Positions 7,398 through 17,043 of a stretch of 64,000 nucleotides of DNA are shown piece after piece. A program made the position numbers and the translations under genes. The DNA lies in NCBI RefSeq assembly GCF_044762655.1, contig NZ_JBIWER010000006.1, forward strand, positions 1 to 64,000, read 5' to 3'. The notes beneath the pieces were generated by a model that made no database searches, had not been told where the DNA came from, and was given only the letters and a program-made list of their open reading frames with translations. Each line of letters starts with the position of its first letter. Within the stretch, counting starts at the first letter, position 1. This DNA comes from Psychrobacillus sp044762655. Its GTDB lineage: Bacteria > Bacillota > Bacilli > Bacillales_A > Planococcaceae.

Positions 7398-8599
7398 GTG
7401 CGTTTCACCTCCAGAAAGGCTTGGGCAAAACGATCCTTCGTAATGGTTTGTACCTGAAATCCTCTACTTGCCGCATACTTGTACATAGCATTTTGCTCTT
7501 TTGTCGCTTTTTCCGTTTTGGTTTTGACAACAAAACAAGTACATGCACGGAGGTTTGTTGCACTTTTTTGTACACTATCCATCCATTCATACGTTAGGTT
7601 ACTAGTAACATATAAAAGTGTTGTTGCATTAGACAGAGATTGGTCATGCAAAAAGACCTGATCCAGTGGTTTTGTTAAGTCATCTCGAACTTTTGTTAAA
7701 TGGTATAGCACCCTCTGCAGATGCTGGTCCGTCTGAACCTCTGGTAAAAACATTCGCTCTGAACCGACTGAGAGAAATGCAGAGGATGCTTGGTGTCTGA
7801 CAATCGCTTGCATAATTGATGCCGTTAAATCGACCACTTCTTCAAACAATGGGGAAGGAGTTCGGTCAATCACAACGAACATATCCTGTGATTGGCGATC
7901 TTCAAATTCCTTTGTTTTTAATGTTTGTGTTCTCGCAAAGGACTTCCAGTGAATCCATGATACTCGGTCGCCTGGCTGGTAGGATCTAACGCCAGTCGCC
8001 ATCGATGTATCTTTCATCGCTTGAATTCTAGAAGCAGCTGCTCCTTGGTCATATCTCGTCTCAATAGGAATATAAACCATCTCCGTTAAATTAGGAAACA
8101 CCAGAATTGTTTTAGGATTGGTAATGAATACTTCCTTTTTCACCCATCCAAACATATCACTTACTTGCATGCTCGTCCCTACTAAAACATGCTCCCCTCG
8201 TGGAATATGTTCTATTTCATAGGTCCATGAAAACTCTTTTCTCATACCCCAAAAAATAAGCTGTTTCCAAGACGCTTGTGAGGCAAGGGAAGGACTCACC
8301 TTCTCCTCCAGCTGAACGTACATTAACGGAAAACGACTTTTTCTAGTTACCTGAATAGTCGCAGAGAATCTTCCACCGCTTTGCACTTTACGTGTTTCAA
8401 TTATTCGCTCAACAGAAATATCGGTTAAAGAATTCATATATAATAGCAGCGAATACAAAGAAATTGGGATGATTAAATAAAACAAAAACCAGCTAACAAA
8501 TCCTCCTTGAAACATGGCGTATATAAATGCTACTACTAGCAGAAATAGTACGCCTACTACTCCTCGAATCCTCCTCCACCGACTAAACAATAGCTTCAT
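7394..8599 (-). CDS. DUF58 domain-containing protein
   Basis: A 401-residue protein with two membrane segments near the N-terminus (about 14-52) and a cytoplasmic DUF58 region centred on 'YQPGDRVSWIHWKSFARTQ', the family signature, followed by a von Willebrand A-like fold ('DMFVVIDRT'). The start overlaps the MoxR stop by four bases (ATGA) and its own stop overlaps the transglutaminase start in the same way, so the three are translated as a coupled set. DUF58 proteins partner MoxR ATPases; the biochemical role is not known. Confidence 0.9.
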   Translation of the reverse strand: MKLLFSRWRRIRGVVGVLFLLVVAFIYAMFQGGFVSWFLFYLIIPISLYSLLLYMNSLTDISVERIIETRKVQSGGRFSATIQVTRKSRFPLMYVQLEEKVSPSLASQASWKQLIFWGMRKEFSWTYEIEHIPRGEHVLVGTSMQVSDMFGWVKKEVFITNPKTILVFPNLTEMVYIPIETRYDQGAAASRIQAMKDTSMATGVRSYQPGDRVSWIHWKSFARTQTLKTKEFEDRQSQDMFVVIDRTPSPLFEEVVDLTASIMQAIVRHQASSAFLSVGSERMFLPEVQTDQHLQRVLYHLTKVRDDLTKPLDQVFLHDQSLSNATTLLYVTSNLTYEWMDSVQKSATNLRACTCFVVKTKTEKATKEQNAMYKYAASRGFQVQTITKDRFAQAFLEVKRT

Positions 8600-9546
8600 T
8601 GACTTACAGCCCTCTTAATCGGGACCGGTGTACGTTTCACAATTCGAGCAAGCACCTCTTCCGATGAAATCCCATCGTATCGTGCTTCTGGGCGTAAAAT
8701 GACCCGGTGTCCAAATACATAAGGCATCAAATACTGTATATCATCTGGAGTAACATAATCTCTGCCGTGAAGCATGGCAAGTCCCTGTGATGCACGCATC
8801 AATGCAATAGATGCACGTGGGCTAACCCCTAGATAAATATAAGTATCCTGTCTTGTACGATTGGCCAAATCTACAATATAGCCCTTCATCGTTCCATCTA
8901 CTTTTACTTGCTTCACTTGTTTTTGTAGCTCAATTAATTCCTTGAGGGAGATGACTGGCAATAATGTATCAATCGGTGATGCGTGCTCTAATCTATTTAA
9001 CACTTCAATTTCTTCGCTCGGATGCGGATAACCCATCTTTAATTTCAATAAAAAACGGTCTAGCTGTGCTTCTGGTAGCGGATAGGTTCCTTCATGTTCA
9101 ATCGGATTTTGCGTTGCCATAACGAAAAATGGCTTCGGAATTGGGATCGTGACTCCATCAATTGTAACGGATGCCTCTTCCATCCCTTCTAGCAGCGCTG
9201 ATTGCGTTTTAGGAGATGTTCGATTGATTTCGTCCGCTAGTACAATATTTCCTAATATAGGTCCAGGTCTAAACTCAAATTCCATTTCCTTTGGGTTGTA
9301 AATAGATACACCCAATACATCAGAAGGCAACAAATCCGGTGTGAACTGAATTCTTTTGAAATCAGCTCCAATTGATTTCGCAAGCGCACGCACCATCATC
9401 GTTTTCCCTACCCCTGGTACATCCTCTAACAACACATGCCCCTGTGCCAATAATGCAACAACGGCAAGCTGTGCTATATCCTTTTTACCAATCATTACCT
9501 TTTCTATATTTTCAATGATTGATTCTATCTGTTCTCTTTCTCTCAT
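8596..9546 (-). CDS. MoxR family AAA+ ATPase
   Basis: A 316-residue MoxR ATPase, probably a chaperone-like remodelling factor for its DUF58/transglutaminase partners. Walker A 'DVPGVGKT' near residue 45, Walker B 'LADEINR', sensor 1 'FVMATQNPIEHEGTYPLPEA' and the C-terminal lid 'SPRASIAL' are all present. The ATG at 9546 has GAGGGGG about nine bases upstream; another ATG four bases earlier is out of frame. First gene of the operon. Confidence 0.93.
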   Translation of the reverse strand: MREREQIESIIENIEKVMIGKKDIAQLAVVALLAQGHVLLEDVPGVGKTMMVRALAKSIGADFKRIQFTPDLLPSDVLGVSIYNPKEMEFEFRPGPILGNIVLADEINRTSPKTQSALLEGMEEASVTIDGVTIPIPKPFFVMATQNPIEHEGTYPLPEAQLDRFLLKLKMGYPHPSEEIEVLNRLEHASPIDTLLPVISLKELIELQKQVKQVKVDGTMKGYIVDLANRTRQDTYIYLGVSPRASIALMRASQGLAMLHGRDYVTPDDIQYLMPYVFGHRVILRPEARYDGISSEEVLARIVKRTPVPIKRAVSQ

Positions 9547-9644
9547 CCATTTTCCCCCTCAGATCCCCTATAAATAGATTTGTGTGAAAATTTATACAAT
9601 ACAATATAAGCATACCCAAAATTTGCCTTAAGTACAAATAGAAA

Positions 9645-9682
9645 ACAAAAAATCGAGCTGTCTTTTTAATCGACAGCTCGAC
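9645..9682 (-). terminator. Terminator of pncB-nadE
   Basis: Minus-strand hairpin TCGAGCTGTCG/GACAGCTCGA followed by a T run, 18 bases after nadE. Confidence 0.9.
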
Positions 9683-9699
9683 TTATCGTTAGTATGATG

Positions 9700-10527
9700 T
9701 TATTTCCAAAAGTCATCAAAAACTGTGACTGGTAAATGACGCTTATGCATAGATCTATTATAAAAACCTTCAATTTTTTCTTGTGCTTCCGTCGAGACCG
9801 TTTTTCCCTCTAGATAATCATCAATAACTTCATATGTTACTCCTAGCGCTACTTCATCTGGTAAAGCAGGTCTATTTTCTTCTAAATCCGCTGTAGGAAT
9901 TTTCGTATACAGATGCTCAGGACAGCCTAATTCCTTTAATAACTGCTTGCCTTGGCGCTTGTTTAAGCGAAAGATTGGGGCGATATCTACCCCTCCATCT
10001 CCGTATTTTGTATAAAAACCAGTGACAGCCTCTGCTGCGTGATCCGTACCAAGAACAATCCCATTAAACATTGCAGCGACAGAGTATTGAGCTTTCATCC
10101 GCTCACGAGCCTTTTCATTGCCTTTAGCAAAATCAGATAGTGTTATTCCTGCTTCATCTAAAGCTTTTTTACTTGCGTCCACCGCACCTTTAATATTAAT
10201 CGTCAAACGTTTACTCGGCTTTATAAAAGCTAGTGCATCCTGCCGATCCTTTTCATCAAATTGAACACCATATGGCAAACTTACTGCTATAAAGGAATAT
10301 TTATCCTCACCTAACTCTTTGTTTAATTCGTCAACGGAAAGCTGTGCAAGCTTCCCCACTAATGTAGAATCCTGCCCACCGGAAATGCCTAAAACCATAC
10401 TTCTCAAAAAAGGATGTTTTTTTAAATACTCCTTCATAAAATCAATACTAATACGTATTTCTTGTTGAATATCAATGGTCGGCTTCACTTTTAAAGCGGC
10501 TATTATTTCTTGTTGTTTAGCTGACAT
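9700..10527 (-). CDS. nadE: Ammonia-dependent NAD synthetase
   Basis: Forms NAD from nicotinate adenine dinucleotide, ATP and ammonia. The 275-residue length without a nitrilase domain marks the NH3-dependent type. The pyrophosphatase P-loop is 'GISGGQDSTLVGKLAQ' near residue 47; 'GTDHAAEAVTGFYTKYGDGG' is the substrate-binding signature. Its start codon shares one base with the stop of the upstream pncB (TAATG), so the two salvage enzymes are translationally coupled. Confidence 0.96.
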   Translation of the reverse strand: MSAKQQEIIAALKVKPTIDIQQEIRISIDFMKEYLKKHPFLRSMVLGISGGQDSTLVGKLAQLSVDELNKELGEDKYSFIAVSLPYGVQFDEKDRQDALAFIKPSKRLTINIKGAVDASKKALDEAGITLSDFAKGNEKARERMKAQYSVAAMFNGIVLGTDHAAEAVTGFYTKYGDGGVDIAPIFRLNKRQGKQLLKELGCPEHLYTKIPTADLEENRPALPDEVALGVTYEVIDDYLEGKTVSTEAQEKIEGFYNRSMHKRHLPVTVFDDFWK

Positions 10528-12011
10528 TAATACCTACCTCCATTTTGTTCGATAAATTTATATTCCATCTCCTTAACCTCTTGAATATTACGCATTTTGT
10601 TATCCCAGCATTTTTGGCTTAAATCTACTGGATATTCCTCAGGGTTTAGAGAGCGTTTGTACTCATCCCATAACAAATCAAGATTTTCATGCGCATATTC
10701 ACGAACCTTCGATAGCTCCGGAATTTCATAAATTACTTGACCATTTTCAATCACTTTTCGGTGTAAATCCTTTGCCTCAAAATTCGTCACAAATTTAGAG
10801 ACAAATGTATGCACTGGGTGGAACATCTTCAAGCGTTCCTCATGCGTTGGATCTTCATCATGCATCGTAATATAGTCTCCTTCTGCCTTACCATTTTCTT
10901 TATCGATAATTCGATAAAGTTTTTTCTGGCCAGGAGTTGTAACTTTTTCAGTAGTAGAAGAAATCTTAATCGTATCCTCCATTACTCCAGCTTCATTTTC
11001 AATGGAAACAATTTTATAAACAGCTCCAAGTGCCGGTTGGTCATACGCTGTGATTAGCTTTGTTCCAATACCCCAGCTATCCACCTTCGCTCCCTGTGCT
11101 TTTAAGTTAAGAATCGTATATTCATCCAAGTCATTGGAAACAACTATTTTTGCATTAGGGAAACCAGCTTGATCCAACATTTTTCTTGCTTCCTTAGAAA
11201 GGAACGAAATATCACCTGAGTCTAGACGGATTCCGATAAAGTTAATCTTATCGCCAAGCTCTTTTGCTACTTTTATAGCAGTCGGCACTCCCGTTTTCAG
11301 CGTATTATATGTATCCACTAAAAATACGCAATCTTTATGACGCTTCGCATAGGAATGGAAAGCCTCATATTCATCTTTGTATGCTTGTACTAATGAGTGA
11401 GCATGTGTGCCAGAAACAGGAATACCGAACTTTTTCCCTGCTCTCACATTACTCGTTCCGTCAATACCGCCTATGTATGCAGCTCGCGTTCCCCATATTG
11501 CCGCATCCATCTCTTGTGCACGCCTAGAACCAAACTCCATCGCAATTTCATCTTTAATCACTTGTTTTATACGAGAACCTTTAGTTGCGATTAGCGTTTG
11601 ATAATTGACTATATTAAGCAATGCTGTTTCTACTAGCTGCGCTTCTGCAAGTGTAGATTCAATCCGAATAATTGGTTCATTCGGAAACACTAGCTCCCCT
11701 TCAACCATCGAATATACATTTCCAGTAAAACGAACAGTACGCAAATACGCAATAAAGTCTTCTCTGTATCCAAGGTCTTCCTGCAAATATTCTAAATCAC
11801 TATCGCTAAAGTGAAAATTTCGCAAATAATCTAGACATCTCTCGAGCCCTGCAAAAATTCCGTATCCATTACCAAATGGTAGCTTGCGGAAAAACAATTC
11901 AAACACAGCTTTGCGTTCATGCATATTATCGGCCCAATAGGCCTCTACCATATTTATTTGATACAAGTCTGTATGTAAGGCTAAACCGTCATCTGGATAA
12001 TTTTTTTTCAT
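10527..12011 (-). CDS. pncB: Nicotinate phosphoribosyltransferase
   Basis: Commits nicotinate to NAD via nicotinate mononucleotide, using PRPP and ATP. The family start 'LHTDLYQINMVEAYW', 'EFGSRRAQ', 'GTHAHSLVQAY' with the phosphorylated His, and 'IRLDSGDI' are present. I start at the ATG ending at 12011 because AAGGGG lies seven bases upstream; an ATG six codons earlier lacks a ribosome site. It overlaps nadE by one base. The two form a salvage operon. Positions 12012-12162 contain no gene I can support. Confidence 0.95.
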   Translation of the reverse strand: MKKNYPDDGLALHTDLYQINMVEAYWADNMHERKAVFELFFRKLPFGNGYGIFAGLERCLDYLRNFHFSDSDLEYLQEDLGYREDFIAYLRTVRFTGNVYSMVEGELVFPNEPIIRIESTLAEAQLVETALLNIVNYQTLIATKGSRIKQVIKDEIAMEFGSRRAQEMDAAIWGTRAAYIGGIDGTSNVRAGKKFGIPVSGTHAHSLVQAYKDEYEAFHSYAKRHKDCVFLVDTYNTLKTGVPTAIKVAKELGDKINFIGIRLDSGDISFLSKEARKMLDQAGFPNAKIVVSNDLDEYTILNLKAQGAKVDSWGIGTKLITAYDQPALGAVYKIVSIENEAGVMEDTIKISSTTEKVTTPGQKKLYRIIDKENGKAEGDYITMHDEDPTHEERLKMFHPVHTFVSKFVTNFEAKDLHRKVIENGQVIYEIPELSKVREYAHENLDLLWDEYKRSLNPEEYPVDLSQKCWDNKMRNIQEVKEMEYKFIEQNGGRY

Positions 12012-12162
12012 AAAAATCCCCTTCTCCATAACTATTGAACTAAGTATACACTATTTACCCTTTTTCTTGGCAAGTAATCCTTTCCGTGAAGTTGTCGTAA
12101 ATTCAGAAAAACAGTTACTTAAAAGAGCAATAAACTATCCTAAAGAAATTCGTGATTTAGAT

Positions 12163-12206
12163 AAAAAAAAACCACTCACTAAGTTTGAATAACAACTTAA
12201 TGAGTA
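12163..12206 (-). terminator. Terminator of the first PQQ dehydrogenase gene
   Basis: Minus-strand hairpin CTCATTAAGT/ACTTAGTGAG (10 bp, one wobble) with a following TGGTTTTTTTT run, 20 bases past the stop at 12227. Confidence 0.85.
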
Positions 12207-12226
12207 GCTAGTAATCTTTTCCTGCT

Positions 12227-14416
12227 CTATTCTCCCTGTGGAGAAATTACATCCACCACATAGGCTGCAACAGCCTCTATCTCTTCTTTTGTCAATGTAT
12301 CCTTAAAGGAAGGCATAGAAGAGCCACCTTCTGTTATGCGAGCCACTACTTGCTCTTTACTTTCAGAAACTTTACTATTTTGTAGGTTTGGACCATTATG
12401 ACCATTTGCGCCTTGATTGCCATGACAAGCTAAACAGTTAGAGTCATAAACAGAGATACCTTTATCAGGTTTTGCACTCACTGTATCCCCTTCAGTTGAT
12501 TCTTCTACTGGTTTTGTACTTTTAGATGGAAATTTAATTACTTGACCTACCGGTAAATTTCCACCAAGTTTAAATGTGTACACTTTATCTCCATGTTTGG
12601 TACCTGCAAGAGCATTCCCCGCAACATAAATACTGATGTATTGCTCTCCGTCAATTTCATATGTGATAGTCGGAGCATTTGCGCCAGCATCCATCATATA
12701 TTCCCAAACTTGGTCACCTGTTTTCGCATCGAATGCGATTAAACGTCCATCATTATGTCCTACAAAAACAAGATTTCCTTTAGTAGTTAGAACTCCACTA
12801 TACGGCTGAGAATCCCAGTTTTTCTGCCATGCAATTTTGTTTGTTTTGACATCTATTGCAGTAAGAGTCCCACGAACAGGAGCATCTTGAATTGGTCCAA
12901 AAATACTTCCAAAATATTGATCGCCTTCTTTAAATTCCTCTAATTCACTTCTTTCAAACGACATATATGTGTCATTACCTAATACATAAAAATATTCTGT
13001 TTCAGGATTGAAAGCTGAAGGCGGCCAATTCGCTCCTCCAGATGGTCCTGGCTTAAGTGTGACTGGGACATCCCAAAATGGTGTGAAAATACTTCCAATC
13101 TCCCCTGAGAAATCAGAGGATAAATCTTTCTTAATATCTTCCTCTGTTACAGCTTGAGGAACAAAAGAATCTCCAACAGGGAACGGTTGTGTTGCTGCTG
13201 TTTTTTGTCGCTCATCCTGTGGTACAGGTTTTTCTTCAATCCCAACCAGTGGTGTTCCATCCGTACGATCTAATAGATATACCCAACCAGTTTTACCAGC
13301 CTGACCAAGTCCTTTACGCATTTTTCCATCCATTTCTACATCATAAAGGATGACAGGGTTTGCAGGGTCCATATCCCATATATCGTGATGTACTTGTTGG
13401 AAATGCCATACATACTCTCCGTTTTCAGCATTTACAGCAACTACAGAGTTTGCGTATAAGTTATCTCCTTCACGGTTACTTCCATCTAAATCCGGAGCAG
13501 TATTACCAGTTGCAAAGTATATGTAGCCAAGCTCTGGATCTACTGATGGTGTATTCCATACTGGACCTCCACCCGTCAACCAAGCATCATTATCTGATGG
13601 CCATGTATCCCCGTTAATATCACCTGGACCAGGAATTGTATAGAAACGCCAAACTTCAAAACCTAAATCTGCATCATATGCCATTACGCGACCACGAATA
13701 CCATATTCTCCTCCAGCTACCCCAGTATATACTTTTCCATTATAAAAAAGTGGTGCACTAGTTATCGTGTAGCCTTCTTCCCACTCACCTACTTTAGTTT
13801 CCCATAAAACTTCTCCTGTTTTTTGATCAAGAGCGATTAAGCGTGCATCGAGTAATCCGACAAACACTTTACCATCTCCGACTGCAACTCCACGAGTTGT
13901 CCATCCACAGCAGACCGTATCCATGTCTTGCGGAATATCAGGATTGTATGCCCAAATTTGTTCTCCGGTTTTTGCATCAATTGCAAAAACATCATTTGCT
14001 CCTGTAGCGATATACATAATACCATCTACTACAATTGGTGTAGCTTCTCCCGAATGTTTACCTTCCGCTCCCGATCCCAAACTTGAAACCCAAGTTGGTT
14101 TTAAATCACCAATATTTTCAGTCGTAATTTGGTTTAACATCGAGTATCTTCGATTGTAATAGTCTCCACCATGTGTAGCCCATTCAGTAGAAGCATACTC
14201 TACTTTTATATCGGACTGAGATGGATTTGGAGCTTCCTTCTCATCAGATTTTAAATCCTCTTTTTTATCCTCTACGACTTCTTCTACATTTGAAACGCCT
14301 TGGTCCGCTACTTCCTGTTCATCTTCATGAGCTAAAAAATATAAACCGAAGATTATTACAAGAGTAATAATAGAACCAATAAAAATTTGTTTCCAGACCG
14401 AACTTTCTCTCTTCAT
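12227..14416 (-). CDS. Membrane-anchored PQQ-dependent dehydrogenase with cytochrome c domain (copy 1)
   Basis: A 729-residue quinohemoprotein, probably oxidising an alcohol or related substrate outside the membrane. Residues 11-29 form an anchor, a charged linker reaches about 70, and an eight-bladed PQQ propeller fills 75-620. Seen: vicinal Cys169-Cys170 ('DTVCCGWTTRG') that contacts PQQ, Glu237 ('GGEYGIRG'), Asn305 ('FATGN') and Asp348/Asp350 ('HHDIWDMDP'). Glu, Asn and the first Asp are metal/catalytic residues of PQQ alcohol dehydrogenases; the second Asp matches lanthanide enzymes but also occurs in glucose dehydrogenases. A C-terminal haem site 'CLACH' (661-665) with a likely axial Met in 'SSMPSF' gives electron exit. 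No PQQ-synthesis genes are nearby. Confidence 0.9.
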   Translation of the reverse strand: MKRESSVWKQIFIGSIITLVIIFGLYFLAHEDEQEVADQGVSNVEEVVEDKKEDLKSDEKEAPNPSQSDIKVEYASTEWATHGGDYYNRRYSMLNQITTENIGDLKPTWVSSLGSGAEGKHSGEATPIVVDGIMYIATGANDVFAIDAKTGEQIWAYNPDIPQDMDTVCCGWTTRGVAVGDGKVFVGLLDARLIALDQKTGEVLWETKVGEWEEGYTITSAPLFYNGKVYTGVAGGEYGIRGRVMAYDADLGFEVWRFYTIPGPGDINGDTWPSDNDAWLTGGGPVWNTPSVDPELGYIYFATGNTAPDLDGSNREGDNLYANSVVAVNAENGEYVWHFQQVHHDIWDMDPANPVILYDVEMDGKMRKGLGQAGKTGWVYLLDRTDGTPLVGIEEKPVPQDERQKTAATQPFPVGDSFVPQAVTEEDIKKDLSSDFSGEIGSIFTPFWDVPVTLKPGPSGGANWPPSAFNPETEYFYVLGNDTYMSFERSELEEFKEGDQYFGSIFGPIQDAPVRGTLTAIDVKTNKIAWQKNWDSQPYSGVLTTKGNLVFVGHNDGRLIAFDAKTGDQVWEYMMDAGANAPTITYEIDGEQYISIYVAGNALAGTKHGDKVYTFKLGGNLPVGQVIKFPSKSTKPVEESTEGDTVSAKPDKGISVYDSNCLACHGNQGANGHNGPNLQNSKVSESKEQVVARITEGGSSMPSFKDTLTKEEIEAVAAYVVDVISPQGE

Positions 14417-14591
14417 ACTTTCTTCCCCCTTTTCTCACACTTTAGACACATTTTACATAACTATTATACCCCTACTAAATTCTCAATATCAAGATAAATA
14501 ATACTAGTTTAAAAATCTGACGAATATATTTCTGAAGGGAAATAAAAGAGATTGGACAGAAGTAGCTTCAATCGATGAGTTATAAAACCAA

Positions 14592-14638
14592 AACAAAGCC
14601 CCGGAAATTTTACTGTCGTAAAATTTCCGGGGCTTTTC
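14592..14638. terminator. Strong bidirectional-looking terminator
   Basis: A 16-bp perfect stem, AGCCCCGGAAATTTTA against its complement, with a 6-base loop, 40 bases past the stop of the second PQQ gene; short T runs flank it on both strands. It separates the two paralogues, so each is its own transcription unit. Confidence 0.88.
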
Positions 14639-14677
14639 ATTTTCTAGATAGGTTTTATGCCATTCTCTTTTGTTTTA

Positions 14678-16897
14678 TTATTTAGCGCCCAAAGGGGATA
14701 TGACAGTTGCTACGTATTCTGCTATTGCATCTATTTCTTCTGCTGAAAGTGTATCTTTGAATGATGGCATTGCACCTTTACCATTTGTAATGCGGTCAAT
14801 TACTTCTTCTTTATTTTCTGCTATGGTGCTATTTTGTAAATTTGGACCGTTATGACCATTTGCACCTTGATCTCCATGACATGCTATACAGCTATTTTTA
14901 TATTCAGTAAGCCCAGCATCGGAACTTACTGTTTCTCCTTTTTCTTCTTCAGGCGCTTTATCTTTAACTGAAGCATCAATAACTTGACCTTCAGGCAAAT
15001 TTCCACCTAATTTAAACGTATATATTTTATCTCCGTGTTTACTACCTGCAAGTGCATTCCCTGCGGCATAAATAGAAATATACTGTTCACCATCGATTTC
15101 ATAAGTGACCGATGGAGCATTTGCACCTGCATCCATCATATATTCCCACACTTGATCACCAGTTTTAGCATCGAATGCGATTAAGCGGCCGTCATTATGA
15201 CCAACAAATACTAGATTTCCAGCGGTAGTTAATACACCACTATAAGCTAGAGTATCCCATTTTTGCTGCCAAGCAATTTTATTCGTTTTCACATCAATTG
15301 CAGTAACCGTTCCTCTTGTTGGCGCATTTTGAACCGGTCCAAAAACGCTCCCAAAATAAGCGTCACCTTCCTTAAATTCACTTAATTCATTTCTTTCAAA
15401 TGACATATAGTGATCATTACCTAATACATAAAAATACTCCGTATCAGGGTTGTATGCGGAAGGTGGCCAGTTTGCCCCTCCAAATGGTCCAGGTTTAATT
15501 GTTATTGGTACATCCCAAAACGGTGTAAAAATACTCCCTATTTCACCTGTAAATGATGATTCTAAATCTCTTTTCACATCTTCTTCCGTTATACCTTGCG
15601 GAACAAATGCATCGCCGGCTGGAAACGGTTGAGTAGCTGCTGTTTTTTGACGGTCATCTTGTGGCACTGGTTTTTCTTCTATCCCAACTAATGGTGTTCC
15701 ATCTCTGCGATCTAAAAGATAAACCCAACCAGTTTTACCCGCTTGCCCAAGACCTTTACGCATATCTCCGTCTATTTTTACATCAAATAAAATAACTGGG
15801 TTAGTAGGATCCATATCCCATATATCATGATGCACTTCCTGGAAATGCCATACATAATCCCCATTTTCCGCATTCACTGCAACGACCGAGTTGGCGTATA
15901 AGTTATCCCCTTCACGGCTGCTACCATCTAAGTCGGGTCCTGTATTTCCAGTGGCAAAATAAATATAGCCCAGCTCTGGATCTACTGCGGGTGTATTCCA
16001 TACTGGTCCACCACCAGTTAACCAAGCATCATTATCAGATGGCCAAGTATCCCCATCAATATCTCCTGGACCTGGTATTGTATAAAAACGCCACACCTCA
16101 AATCCTAAATCAGAATCATATGCCATCACACGGCCACGAATTCCATACTCTCCTCCAGAAACCCCTGTGTAGACTTTACCATTATAATAAAGTGGGGCAC
16201 TGGTAATGGTATAACCCTCTTCCCACTCCGCTACTTTAGTTTCCCATAAGACTTCTCCAGTTTTTTGATCAAGTGCTATTAAGCGAGCATCGAGTAATCC
16301 CACAAACACTTTACCATCACCGACTGCAACTCCACGAGTTGTCCACCCGCAGCATACTGTATCCATCTCTTGTGGAATATCTGGTTTATATTCCCAGATC
16401 TGTTCTCCCGTTTTTGCGTCTATTGCAAATACGTCATTTGCCCCAGTTGCAATATACATAACACCATTCACTACTAATGGAGTTGCTTCACCAGAGTATT
16501 TCGCCTCAGCCCCGGACCCTCCTAAGCTACTAACCCAAGTTGGTTTTAAATCCCCAATATTTTCTGTAGTAATTTGGTTTAGCATAGAATAACGTCTGTT
16601 AAAGTAATCTCCACCATGTGTTGTCCATTCAGTAGAAGCATACTCTACTTTTTCATCTAGATTTGATGGACTAGGTGCAACTTTTGTTTCTTTCACTGGT
16701 CCTTCTTCCTCTGATTTTTCTTTCTCTTCTTCTTTCTCTGGCTCTTCTTTTACTGTTATGCTGGCATAAGGAACTTCTTCGTTTCCTTTATCCGAGTTTT
16801 CAAAACTTACTACGAGATATATCATAAATAAAGCAACTAAAGTAATTAATGAACCTATAAAGATTAGTGCGGATACCGATAATCCTCTACTTCGCAT
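14678..16897 (-). CDS. Membrane-anchored PQQ-dependent dehydrogenase with cytochrome c domain (copy 2)
   Basis: A 739-residue paralogue of the protein at 12227-14416, nearly identical over the propeller core and most divergent in the N-terminal anchor/linker and the spacer before the haem domain. It keeps 'DTVCCGWTTRG', 'GGEYGIRG', 'FATGN', 'HHDIWDMDP' and the haem motif 'CIACHGDQGANGHNGPN'. The linker is Glu/Lys-rich ('EEPEKEEEKEKSEEEG'). ATG preceded by GGGGGAG. The tandem arrangement indicates local duplication; two separate terminators suggest different expression. The substrate cannot be read from sequence. Confidence 0.9.
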   Translation of the reverse strand: MRSRGLSVSALIFIGSLITLVALFMIYLVVSFENSDKGNEEVPYASITVKEEPEKEEEKEKSEEEGPVKETKVAPSPSNLDEKVEYASTEWTTHGGDYFNRRYSMLNQITTENIGDLKPTWVSSLGGSGAEAKYSGEATPLVVNGVMYIATGANDVFAIDAKTGEQIWEYKPDIPQEMDTVCCGWTTRGVAVGDGKVFVGLLDARLIALDQKTGEVLWETKVAEWEEGYTITSAPLYYNGKVYTGVSGGEYGIRGRVMAYDSDLGFEVWRFYTIPGPGDIDGDTWPSDNDAWLTGGGPVWNTPAVDPELGYIYFATGNTGPDLDGSSREGDNLYANSVVAVNAENGDYVWHFQEVHHDIWDMDPTNPVILFDVKIDGDMRKGLGQAGKTGWVYLLDRRDGTPLVGIEEKPVPQDDRQKTAATQPFPAGDAFVPQGITEEDVKRDLESSFTGEIGSIFTPFWDVPITIKPGPFGGANWPPSAYNPDTEYFYVLGNDHYMSFERNELSEFKEGDAYFGSVFGPVQNAPTRGTVTAIDVKTNKIAWQQKWDTLAYSGVLTTAGNLVFVGHNDGRLIAFDAKTGDQVWEYMMDAGANAPSVTYEIDGEQYISIYAAGNALAGSKHGDKIYTFKLGGNLPEGQVIDASVKDKAPEEEKGETVSSDAGLTEYKNSCIACHGDQGANGHNGPNLQNSTIAENKEEVIDRITNGKGAMPSFKDTLSAEEIDAIAEYVATVISPLGAK

Positions 16898-16990
16898 CTG
16901 ACTCCCCCTTCAAACTATTGAAATGCCCTTATTAAATAGTTTATGTTTTGAATTTGAAAGAAATGCCGTCACTTTCAAATTCGAAACAAA

Positions 16991-17030
16991 TAAAAAAACT
17001 GTCCAAGAGTTTATACTCTTGAACAGTTTC
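16991..17030 (-). terminator. Terminator of the aminotransferase gene
   Basis: Minus-strand hairpin AAACTGTTCAAGAG/CTCTTGGACAGTTT (one G-T wobble, tetraloop-size gap) followed by a T run. Confidence 0.88.
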
Positions 17031-17043
17031 TCCTACTATAATC

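Noticed and set aside
12060..12192. Plus-strand frame containing EKQLLKRAINYPKEIRDL before the PQQ terminator
   Set aside because: Looks protein-like but has no start or ribosome site, and its end lies in the terminator stem; too short to identify.
12227..16897. Firm assignment of the PQQ enzymes as lanthanide-dependent
   Set aside because: The extra Asp is also present in Ca/Mg-type membrane glucose dehydrogenases, so sequence alone does not decide.
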